The notes under the pieces were generated by a model, which ran no database searches, was not told the DNA's origin, and was given only the letters and a program-made list of their open reading frames with translations. From NCBI GenBank assembly GCA_010672925.1, contig JAAHFP010000032.1:1-64000 (forward strand): a stretch of 64,000 bases of DNA, read 5' to 3'. A program made the position numbers and the translations under genes. Position 1 is the stretch's first letter. Each line of letters opens with the position of its first letter. Below are positions 16,138-23,474 of this stretch, piece after piece. The DNA is from Symploca sp. SIO1C2. GTDB lineage: Bacteria > Cyanobacteriota > Cyanobacteriia > Cyanobacteriales > Coleofasciculaceae.

Positions 16138-19100
16138 ATGTATACTATTTTCTACCGCAACACACGCTTGCTGATTCTAACCTTAATTTTAATAGTCGTC
16201 TGGGGTTTTTCTTCCTTCCAAACTCTACCTCGCTTAGAAGATCCGGAACTGGTTTCTCGTAATGCTGTAGTTACTACATTTTTACCAGGAGCCGATGCGG
16301 AGCGTGTGGAAGCCCTTGTTACGGAAAAAATTGAAGACGAAATTGCGGAAGTTGAGGAGATTCTCACCTACGAATCTACCTCCCGTGCTGGGGTTTCCGT
16401 CGTTAATATTGAACTATCGGAGCAAGTGACAGCGGCAGAGGTAAGTGTTATCTGGTCGCGGGTAAGAGATAAACTAGACGATGCGGCATTGGAGTTTCCC
16501 CCTGATACCACTGAACCGGAATTAGAAGAAGTAGAAGTTAAAGCCTATGCTCTGGTTGCTGCTATCACTTGGGATCAGGATGATAAGCCAAATTATGGGA
16601 TTTTGAGTCGCCTTACTACTACCCTGAAAAATCAACTAGATACCCTACCAGGAACCGAGTCTATTGATCTATTTGGAGAACCTAATGAAGAAATTGTGGT
16701 ACAGATTGACCCGGCACAATTAGCTAGCTTGGGGTTAACATCTCAAACTCTATCCCAGCAAATTGTTCAGACAGATTCTAAGACAGCAGCAGGACAGATC
16801 AGACGAGCAAGGACAGACTTCTCCTTGGAAATTGGTGGTGAATTGGATTCCCTTGATCGCCTCTCTCGTACTCCTATTCAGTTTAGCGACAACGGACAGT
16901 TTGTGTTTTTGGGAGATATTGCCCAAATTGAGAAAGGAACTCAGGAACCGTTGCAGGAAATGGCGATCGCTAGTGGAAAACCGGCGGTTGCTTTAGGAGT
17001 GTTTGTCCAGTCTAATTATCGCCTGGATCAGTGGGAAAAACAAGCACAGAAGGTTCTGGAGGATTTTCGTGCCCAACTTTCGGAGGGGTTATCTTTAGAT
17101 ATTCTCTTTGATCAGACTCGCTACGTAACTACTCGTCTCGATAGCTTAATTTTTAACCTACTCTTTGGCGCAACCTTAGTCTTTGGTGTGACATTGTTGA
17201 TGATGGGTTGGCAATCAGCAGTGATTGTCGGTACGGCCTTACCTCTATCATTGCTATTGGTGTTTGGCTTGATGGGAGTCTGGGGTATTCCCCTCCATCA
17301 AATTTCGATCACTGGCCTGATTGTCGCGTTGGGCATTCTTATTGATACGGCTATTGTTATGGTGGATGAGGTGCGTCATCATTTGACGGATGGGGTAGTA
17401 GGGGAAACGGCAATTAACCGTAGCGTGCAACACCTTGCCGTGCCCCTACTTAGTTCTACCATCACTACTGTGCTAGCCTTTATGCCAATCGCACTTCTTC
17501 CTGGTAGTGTGGGGGAATTTGTTGGTACTATTGGGCTGAACGTCATTCTGGCAGTGTCCTCCTCGTTCCTATTATCGATTACCGTAATTCCTGCTTTAGC
17601 AACAAGATTATTCCAATTCTGGGAACGTCGCCAATCCCCACACCATACTCCTACTAGATCCTGGTGGCAGCAGGGAATATTTTTTCCGGCAATTAGCCAT
17701 CTCTATCAGGGATTACTCACCCAAACTACTCGCCGTCCCCTGCTGGGTGTAGTCCTAGCACTGATGCTTCCTACCTTAGGTTTTCTTCAGGCTCCCTTTT
17801 TGGAACAGCAATTCTTTCCAGCCAGCGATCGAGACCAACTGCAAATTGAATTGGAACTATCTCCTTCTACCTCTATCAATCAGACTCAGGAAATTGTACA
17901 GCAACTTCGCGATCGCCTTCTAGAGAATGAAGTGGTAAAGGATATACACTGGTTCGTTGGTACTAACGCTCCTGGATTTTACTATAACCTCACCGGTGGT
18001 AGGGAAAACGAGTCTAACTACGCCCAGGCATTGGTACAACTCACCCAACTCTCGTCAGCAGAGATCACCCGCACCCTCCAAACAGAGATTGACAATAACT
18101 TTCCCAATGTCCGTGCCATTGTGCGGCAACTGGAGCAAGGCCCTCCCTTCGATGCGCCAATTGAAGTGCGAATTACTGGAGAGAATGTGGCGCAATTACA
18201 AACTATCGGGGAAGCCGTGCGATCGCAACTGGTTCAATTAGATACTATTACCCATACAAGGGCTAGTCTTAACGAAACCTTACCTAGAGCGAAGTTTACC
18301 CTCAAAGAAGAAGCTGTGCGGTTAGCGGGACTAGATTATGGGACAATTGCCCAACAACTTAACCAAACCCTAGAAGGTATCCAGGGTGGTTCGATTCTGG
18401 AGGAAACTGAAGAATTGCCGGTGCGGGTAAGGGTTGCGGATCGCTCAAACCTCAACCAAATTGCCGCTTTGCCCCTATTTGTCCAGCCTGCATCTAATGC
18501 AACCGCAACCTCTAGCAATGATTGGACTCCTCTGAATGCTCTAGGAAACCTTACTCTGAAACCTGAGGTTGCCAAGATTACCCACTACAATGGTGAGCGG
18601 GTTAATACTATCCAAGGCTTTATCCAAGCAGGAGTACTTCCAGCAACAGTTTTATCTAAGTTCCAACAACAGCTACAGACCAATCCTGTACCTCTAGCAC
18701 CAGGATATAACATTGCGTTTGGGGGTGAAGCAGAAGAAAGGGCAGATGCCGTCGGCAATTTGGTGTCTACTATTGGTGTTCTAGTAGTGCTGACGGTAGC
18801 AACCTTGGTCTTGTCTCTGGGTTCCTTCAAACTAGCAGGCTTGATTGGAGTTGTTGCGATCGCGTCTTTTGGATTAGGACTATTTTCTGTTGCTCTATTT
18901 GGCTATCCCTTTGGCTTTAACCCCATTATTGGTACTGTAGGATTAATCGGTGTTGCCATTAACGATTCTATCGTAGTACTTGCTGCCCTCAATGAAAACC
19001 CCCAAGCACGATTAGGCAAACCCCAAGCTATCCAGAATGTAGTTAGCCAATCCACCCGCCACATTTTGACGACTACCTTCACTACGATGATTGGTTTTGT

Positions 19101-19233
19101 ACCCCTGTTGCTGACTAGGGGCGAATTTTGGCCTCCTTTGGCAGTAGCGATCGCTGGTGGAGTTGGTGGTGCAACTGTACTCGCTTTGTTCTTTATCCCC
19201 TCTGCATACCTACTGTTGAAGCGCTGGGGTTGA
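16138..19233 (+). CDS. RND-family efflux transporter permease (AcrB/HAE-like)
   Basis: 1031 aa, ATG 16138. The RND plan is complete: an N-terminal TM, a first porter domain beginning RLEDPELVSRNAVVTTFLPGADAERVEALVTEKIE, TM2-6 with GLIVALGILIDTAIVMVDEV (TM4, with the Asp of the proton relay), TM6 plus linker, a second porter domain, and TM8-12 with GLIGVAINDSIVVLAALNE. It is a proton-driven trimeric exporter working with the adaptor encoded upstream. Hydrophobic-compound or metal specificity cannot be decided. TM4 has a single Asp in the ID-TAI segment, similar to members with short signature motifs. Confidence 0.93.
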   Translation: MYTIFYRNTRLLILTLILIVVWGFSSFQTLPRLEDPELVSRNAVVTTFLPGADAERVEALVTEKIEDEIAEVEEILTYESTSRAGVSVVNIELSEQVTAAEVSVIWSRVRDKLDDAALEFPPDTTEPELEEVEVKAYALVAAITWDQDDKPNYGILSRLTTTLKNQLDTLPGTESIDLFGEPNEEIVVQIDPAQLASLGLTSQTLSQQIVQTDSKTAAGQIRRARTDFSLEIGGELDSLDRLSRTPIQFSDNGQFVFLGDIAQIEKGTQEPLQEMAIASGKPAVALGVFVQSNYRLDQWEKQAQKVLEDFRAQLSEGLSLDILFDQTRYVTTRLDSLIFNLLFGATLVFGVTLLMMGWQSAVIVGTALPLSLLLVFGLMGVWGIPLHQISITGLIVALGILIDTAIVMVDEVRHHLTDGVVGETAINRSVQHLAVPLLSSTITTVLAFMPIALLPGSVGEFVGTIGLNVILAVSSSFLLSITVIPALATRLFQFWERRQSPHHTPTRSWWQQGIFFPAISHLYQGLLTQTTRRPLLGVVLALMLPTLGFLQAPFLEQQFFPASDRDQLQIELELSPSTSINQTQEIVQQLRDRLLENEVVKDIHWFVGTNAPGFYYNLTGGRENESNYAQALVQLTQLSSAEITRTLQTEIDNNFPNVRAIVRQLEQGPPFDAPIEVRITGENVAQLQTIGEAVRSQLVQLDTITHTRASLNETLPRAKFTLKEEAVRLAGLDYGTIAQQLNQTLEGIQGGSILEETEELPVRVRVADRSNLNQIAALPLFVQPASNATATSSNDWTPLNALGNLTLKPEVAKITHYNGERVNTIQGFIQAGVLPATVLSKFQQQLQTNPVPLAPGYNIAFGGEAEERADAVGNLVSTIGVLVVLTVATLVLSLGSFKLAGLIGVVAIASFGLGLFSVALFGYPFGFNPIIGTVGLIGVAINDSIVVLAALNENPQARLGKPQAIQNVVSQSTRHILTTTFTTMIGFVPLLLTRGEFWPPLAVAIAGGVGGATVLALFFIPSAYLLLKRWG

Positions 19234-19282
19234 AATGGAACAAGCAAAACCCTCTTTCCTTCTGCCTCCGGTTCGCCTCCTT

Positions 19283-19762
19283 CTACTTCCGGTTCCCCTC
19301 CTGGGAGGGGTTAGGGGTGGGTTGATGCCGCCTGCGACTCAGCCAATGGTCGATTGAAAGCCGATTGAAGCCTAATCCAGCCAACAAAATAAACAGAGTG
19401 ATGTCGTAAATCAACTGACTTCCGGCAACCTGCCAATTTTGGATAATCGTCACGCCATACATTAACACGATCATCAAAATAAAACAGGCAATCAAAGCAC
19501 CCCGTGTCCAAAAACCAATTACGATAAGTAAACCCACAACCAACTCCACTGGCGGGACTAACGCAGCATTGAGACGGACTAAGAATTCGGGAATCCAGGA
19601 CTCTTGCATTGTCTGAACCATCGCATCCATAAACCCAGGAATATTGCCCATACGAGTTGCGCCATGATTGAAGTAATTTACACCAACAATAATCCGCAGC
19701 AGCGTATAGGCAGCAACAATATCCTTCGGTCTCAGCCAAGCATTAGATTGATTATCGTTCAT
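19283..19762 (-). CDS. DoxX family membrane protein with repeat-derived C-terminus
   Basis: 159 aa, ATG at 19762. Four hydrophobic helices are visible, with GVNYFNHGATRMG, NAALVPPVELVVGLLIVIGFWTRGALIACFILM and YDITLFILLAGLGFNRLSID, as in DoxX/DoxD-like membrane proteins. The function is not firmly known; roles in redox sensing or quinone-linked metabolism have been proposed for the family. The last residues PTPNPSQEG are encoded by a dispersed cyanobacterial repeat (19293-19324), so the native C-terminus was probably extended or replaced by repeat DNA. It is convergent with the RND permease gene. Confidence 0.8.
   Translation of the reverse strand: MNDNQSNAWLRPKDIVAAYTLLRIIVGVNYFNHGATRMGNIPGFMDAMVQTMQESWIPEFLVRLNAALVPPVELVVGLLIVIGFWTRGALIACFILMIVLMYGVTIIQNWQVAGSQLIYDITLFILLAGLGFNRLSIDHWLSRRRHQPTPNPSQEGNRK
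19293..19324. repeat. TTCCCCTCC-GGAGGGG-TTAGGGGTGGG dispersed repeat
   Basis: A GC-rich hairpin (CCCCTCC/GGAGGGG) followed by TTAGGGGTGGGTT. Other copies lie at 28994-29025 and, in inverted orientation, at 46791-46822. Here it overlaps the 3' end of the DoxX gene and encodes the PTPNPSQEG tail. It may also act as a terminator-like structure between the convergent genes. Confidence 0.85.
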
Positions 19763-19850
19763 CCTTCCAATTCTCTCCGGGAAACCTCTCGTCTAACCCT
19801 TATAATTTTCCCTCCTATCTTGTATCTGGGAAAGGGTCTGACCAGAGAGA

Positions 19851-19880
19851 TTTTAGATTTTAGATTTTAGATTTTAGATT
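19851..19880. repeat. TTTTAGA heptanucleotide tandem repeat
   Basis: Four copies of a 7-bp ATTTTAG unit in the spacer between the divergent DoxX gene and the nuclease-like gene. Confidence 0.85.
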
Positions 19881-19911
19881 GAAGAATTAAAACGGTCACA
19901 ATTCACCTGTT

Positions 19912-19985
19912 TAAGCTAAGATGCATCTAATTGACACTGCATTCAATTATTAGTTTCTTGTGGAACAGGCATCTTGCCTGTCATC
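19912..19985. repeat. 74-bp dispersed repeat ending in a palindrome (copy 1)
   Basis: TAAGCTAAGATGCATCTAA followed about 40 bp later by GGAACAGGCATCTTGCCTG. The same two blocks at nearly the same spacing recur at 39302-39375, there with the hairpin loop in the opposite orientation (CAGGCAAGATGCCTG). A second palindrome copy lies at 20021-20040, just before the next gene. Confidence 0.75.
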
Positions 19986-20056
19986 GGTTATCGGAAACAT
20001 GGTAAATTAGCCAAATATTATGTGGAACAGGCATCTTGCCAGTTTATTTAACTGCT

Positions 20057-20659
20057 ATGGCATTTAGTGATTATAAAACGATCGCTCAGGTTCAAACTGA
20101 GTACAAAATAAAATATGAGGAAGATAACTTTATTCCTGTTAAAGAGTATAAAGCATCAGATACCTTTATCGAAGAATTTGAATTTAATCAACAGCATCTG
20201 GACGTGTTTTCATCTGAGGCAGCTAGATGCGAAATCGTTATTTTCCCTATATTGCGGGAAATGTATAAAAGTTATTATCAACAAATATCCTTGTGGGTGC
20301 AAAAATCAATTGCCTATGATGACAAACTCAACGGTACTCCCGATTATGTAATTTCCAAGAAGTCTGAACTAGGCAAAACCATGTTAGAGTTTCCCTTGGT
20401 TATGCTCGTAGAAGCCAAGAAGAATGATTTTGAGCAAGGTTGGGCACAATGCTTATCAGAGTTGATAGCCGCAAGATACCTGAACAACCATCCTGGAATG
20501 CCTGTTTACGGGATAGTGACGGATGGTAAATTATGGGAATTTGGCAGGTTGACGGAACAAAGCTTTACCAAAAATATTGACAGCTTTATTGTTACAGAGC
20601 TCAATAAATTATTCGGAGCATTGAAGTTTATTTTCGATGAAGCTACCAAATTAGTCTGA
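20057..20659 (+). CDS. PD-(D/E)XK nuclease-like hypothetical protein
   Basis: 200 aa from ATG 20057; codons further upstream are the GGCATCTTGCC repeat. The core reads LNGTPDYVIS followed by FPLVMLVEAKKNDFEQGWAQCLSEL, i.e. an Asp on one strand and E-A-K on the next with a following Q-containing helix, the arrangement of PD-(D/E)XK nuclease folds. PVYGIVTDGKLWEFGRL is the usual later strand pair of cyanobacterial relatives. It may be an inactive or solitary nuclease. I know of no experimentally assigned role. A copy of the CATCTTGCC palindrome lies on each side (20021 and 20679). Confidence 0.6.
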   Translation: MAFSDYKTIAQVQTEYKIKYEEDNFIPVKEYKASDTFIEEFEFNQQHLDVFSSEAARCEIVIFPILREMYKSYYQQISLWVQKSIAYDDKLNGTPDYVISKKSELGKTMLEFPLVMLVEAKKNDFEQGWAQCLSELIAARYLNNHPGMPVYGIVTDGKLWEFGRLTEQSFTKNIDSFIVTELNKLFGALKFIFDEATKLV

Positions 20660-20780
20660 GCAGAGTCAAGTGAGTGTAGTGTGGAAGTGACATCTTGCCA
20701 GTTATCGTCATTCGATAGCAGATAAAATTACTATGAGTATTCTGTTGGTTGATACCGATATGCGATCGCTATATTAATAT

Positions 20781-21194
20781 CTACGGATATTGCCCTCTAC
20801 TAATCAAAGCTTGTCGTTGAAGTACTCGATGAGGAGCATTAAACTTCAGTAGCCTTGCAGTTGCTTGACCAATCTGAGTCTTTCCTTCAATTTTCGCATT
20901 TTTCGTATAAAAATGTTCATCCCAAATCTGATTACGGGGATTAAACAAAGGGACGATTTCTTTAGTAAGTTTGTCTATCGTAGCGAAATCCGAACCTTTG
21001 TGGCGATTGCAGGATAAGCATGAAAGTGCCAAATTATCAGCAATAGATTCACCACCATGTTTTACCGCAATTATATGGTCTACTTCATGGGTATAAATAG
21101 AAAAATCTTGATGAATGCGACAATATTCACACCGCTTTGAAGCTCTATCTCTTACAAGCTTACGCAATTCCACAGATATATAATCAGATGTCAT
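20781..21194 (-). CDS. HNH endonuclease
   Basis: 137 aa, ATG at 21194. CEYCRIHQDFSIYTHEVDHIIAVKHGGESIADNLALSCLSCNRHKGSDFATID is a canonical HNH motif: a CxxC pair, EVDHIIA with the metal-activating His, N in DNLALSC, and CxxCNRHKG. The predicted activity is metal-dependent DNA cleavage. It follows the 125-aa gene by 5 bp in the same direction, a two-gene unit. The role (homing, restriction or damage processing) is not evident from context. Confidence 0.88.
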   Translation of the reverse strand: MTSDYISVELRKLVRDRASKRCEYCRIHQDFSIYTHEVDHIIAVKHGGESIADNLALSCLSCNRHKGSDFATIDKLTKEIVPLFNPRNQIWDEHFYTKNAKIEGKTQIGQATARLLKFNAPHRVLQRQALISRGQYP

Positions 21195-21199
21195 ATTTC

Positions 21200-21577
21200 C
21201 TAATCGTGCTTTAGAGCTCGTGCCTTTAATAAAATCATCATATGCTCTAATTGTTCGTAAATATCTAACTCAGCTAGTTCCATTGGGCTAATTTCTGCAG
21301 AGCGGTTTTTGTCTAATAATGTTTCCAATCTTATCTGAGCTTGGGGTGAAACCTTAAACGCAAGAATGTCTTCTGGTGTTGGACTCTGAATTAAAAAATC
21401 AATAACTTCTTGATAAACTGCGGGAATATCTGTTGCCTCTGTTTTAACTGTTGGCTCAGATGTTGTTGGTAGATTAACTAAGTCTAACAACTGCCAAAGC
21501 AACTCAGGTAAGCGATGGTGCAGAGGCTCTAAGCGTTGAGCTAGTTCATCGGAAATTTGAATTGTTAATTGAGCCAT
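21200..21577 (-). CDS. Hypothetical protein paired with an HNH nuclease
   Basis: 125 aa, ATG at 21577. The N-terminus TIQISDELAQRLEPLHHRLPELL resembles a ribbon-helix-helix-like start; the rest is helical and acidic with no catalytic motif. It is tightly linked to the HNH gene downstream. I infer a partner or regulator, but the family is not one I can name. Confidence 0.6.
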   Translation of the reverse strand: MAQLTIQISDELAQRLEPLHHRLPELLWQLLDLVNLPTTSEPTVKTEATDIPAVYQEVIDFLIQSPTPEDILAFKVSPQAQIRLETLLDKNRSAEISPMELAELDIYEQLEHMMILLKARALKHD

Positions 21578-21645
21578 GGCGATCGCCTATTGGTACTACC
21601 CAGTTAATCTAGTATAACAACTATATTAATAGTTTAGAGTTTCCA

Positions 21646-22197
21646 GTGGTCAAGCTACTAGATTATGATATGGAAGAACTGGCACAAAATCCCAATCCAT
21701 TAGCCGCGATCGTTCAAGCACACAGAACCGCACAAATTGCAAAAAAAGATGTGGGAGTTAGATATACCAGCAAACTTTCCCTAATTAAAAGCTTGTTTGA
21801 ACGTGGATATGGGAAAGGGGACATAGTTCAGTTATTCCGCTTAATCGATTGGTTTATTGCTTTACCTAAGTTTGAAGAAGAGCAACTTTGGCAAGAAATA
21901 GAAACATTAAAAGAGGACAAAAAGATGCCTTATATTACCAGTTATGAACGCATAGTAATTGAAAAAAAATTACAGCAAGGGCAAATAATGAATGCTCGGA
22001 ATAATATTGTACAAGTCCTTGAGGTTAGGTTTGAAGGTGTGACGCAGGAATTGAAGCAAACAATTGAAAAATTTGATGATCTTGAACTATTAGGAGAACT
22101 TCTCACTCAGGCAGTTAAATCTCCATCATTAGAGGTATTTGAATCTATTGCCAGTCAAAAAACTGCTGAGGGTAAGCTCCTGGCGGAAGAAGATTAG
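21646..22197 (+). pseudogene. C-terminal fragment of an Rpn/PD-(D/E)XK transposase-like nuclease
   Basis: 183 codons beginning VKLLDYDMEELAQNPNPLAAIVQAHRTAQ, the mid-protein segment of the common cyanobacterial Rpn-family (YhgA-like, recombination-promoting nuclease) proteins. The C-terminal helices follow, ending near EVFESIA. The nuclease half that should precede it is absent: the in-frame upstream codons read only INSLEFPV before the sequence changes. There is no convincing start (GTG at 21646 within FPVVK). I infer a 5'-truncated, inactive copy. Confidence 0.6.
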
Positions 22198-22242
22198 GCT
22201 GATAGCTTTAGGCAAGTAAAGGATGCGATCAACTTCTTTGAT

Positions 22243-22390
22243 GTCGTAAGCGATCGCTCTTATAATTCAGCAGTACTAAAGGTAAGGTGCTGCTGTTAGC
22301 GATTGCTTTCTCTTAGAAATCTTTGATTGGTTGTAATTTTCGCTATTTTTTGCTATTATTTGGATAATGGAATAGGTGTGCGCCTGTAAT
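22243..22390. repeat. 147-bp direct repeat, upstream copy
   Basis: From GTCGTAAGCGATCGCT to GGTGTGCGCCTGTAA, this is nearly identical to 22944-23090, 701 bp away, with only a few mismatches. The two copies bracket the toxin-antitoxin pair. This copy contains the likely antitoxin promoter region. Confidence 0.9.
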
Positions 22391-22450
22391 GTACAAATTT
22401 GTAACAATGACACAGAAACAGTCGGATTAATGCTGAGGTATGGTGATAAG

Positions 22451-22651
22451 ATGACACAAGTTGAACATATTCAAGCTGAAATCGAAGCTCTTTCTCCAGA
22501 AGATTTTGTGCGCTTGCGAAAGTGGTTTGCCGACAAAGACTGGCAAAGCTGGGACAAACAACTGGAGGCTGATATTGCAGAAGGGAAACTAGATTTCCTA
22601 AGGTCAGAGGCAATGGCAGCAAAACGTCAAGGTAAACTACAGGATTTGTAA
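22451..22651 (+). CDS. Antitoxin of a RelE-type toxin-antitoxin pair
   Basis: 66 aa from ATG 22451 (MTQVEHIQAEIEALSPEDFVRLRKWFADKDWQSWDKQLEADIAEGKLD...). Small, acidic and helical, with the pattern of antitoxins that precede ParE/RelE toxins in cyanobacteria (LSPEDFxxLRxWF..kDW..WD.qle.D...GkLd). Its TAA is followed immediately by the GTG of the toxin. The C-terminal half should bind and neutralise the toxin. Autoregulation is typical of the family but not shown here. Confidence 0.8.
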   Translation: MTQVEHIQAEIEALSPEDFVRLRKWFADKDWQSWDKQLEADIAEGKLDFLRSEAMAAKRQGKLQDL

Positions 22652-22903
22652 GTGCATCGAACAACTCCACAATTTTGGCAACGTTTCTACAAACTACCGG
22701 AAGAAGTTCAGCGCCTAGCTCGGAAAAATTATGATTTACTCAAGGCAAACCCAGCTCATCCTTCACTAAATTTCAAGAAAGTAGGTCAATATTGGTCAGT
22801 ACGTGTTGGATTAAATCATAGAGCACTAGCAATAGAGGATGGTTCAGATTTTATCTGGGTATGGATAGGCGATCATGATACTTATGAAAGGTTGCTCAGG
22901 TAA
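22652..22903 (+). CDS. RelE/ParE-type toxin
   Basis: 83 aa with a GTG start abutting the antitoxin stop. TPQFWQRFYKLPEEVQRLARKNYDLLKANPAHPSLNFKKVGQYWSVRVGLNHRALAIEDGSDFIWVWIGDHDTYERLL is a full-length RelE/HigB fold: N-terminal helices, then FKKV..YWSVRVG..HRAL strands with the conserved basic residues, and a C-terminal IGDHDTY strand. It probably cleaves mRNA on the ribosome or is a related toxin. The pair sits between 147-bp direct repeats. Confidence 0.85.
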   Translation: MHRTTPQFWQRFYKLPEEVQRLARKNYDLLKANPAHPSLNFKKVGQYWSVRVGLNHRALAIEDGSDFIWVWIGDHDTYERLLR

Positions 22904-22943
22904 GTTAAGGCTATCCCTTTAAATGAGTTCAGTATGAGCTGGT

Positions 22944-23090
22944 GTCGTAAGCGATCGCTTGTATAATTCAGCAGTACTAAAGGTAAGGTGCTGCTGTTAG
23001 CGATCGCCTTCTCTTAGAAATCTTTGATTAGTTGTAATTTTCGCTATTTTTTGCTATTATTTGAATAATGGAATAGGTGTGCGCCTGTAA
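22944..23090. repeat. 147-bp direct repeat, downstream copy
   Basis: Matches 22243-22390 including the HIP1 octamer, the CAGCAGTACTAAAGGTAAGG block and the GGAATAGGTGTGCGCCTGTAA end. After the repeat the sequences diverge: antitoxin leader in the first case, gene-free DNA in the second. It suggests duplication during insertion of the TA module, or loss of a second module. Confidence 0.9.
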
Positions 23091-23284
23091 CGTCTAAACT
23101 ACTAGGTTGGCCTCAAACTCTTGCTTATTACACCCCATTGAAATGATTCTGTTCTGAGACACGGGTAGTAATTGTTAGACCACATTTAAATTAATTTTAA
23201 TGTTCATAGCTCAAGTCTGTTAAAACGGACTGCAAATACGAGATGATGATTCTGATATCGTCAAATTAACCTGATATGATTACC

Positions 23285-23333
23285 AGTCGTCTTGAGACGA
23301 CTTACGCTATTAGCCTCGGAATTGATTCCGAGG
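23285..23333. repeat. Dual-hairpin element with GCTATTAGC linker
   Basis: Hairpin AGTCGTCTTGAGACGACT, linker containing GCTATTAGC, then hairpin CCTCGGAATTGATTCCGAGG. It has the same architecture as both halves of the element at 14464-14666, but unrelated stem sequences. It lies in the 570-bp gene-free stretch 22904-23474, which also holds the direct repeat and a palindrome at 23381-23402. Confidence 0.7.
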
Positions 23334-23474
23334 CGGAAAACGGCTATAGTTATCATGTTTGCCAAGTTCAAGGTGTGCTTAACTGGCAGGATGCCAGTTC
23401 CACAATCGATGCTCTAGATACCCTAGACAAGTAGATTGTTCAAGAATTTTACATAAGGTTGTTAGCTTTATGTC

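Noticed and set aside
19311-19739. 142-codon leftward frame overlapping the DoxX gene
   Set aside because: Alternative frame of the same strand; the other frame carries the four-helix DoxX pattern.
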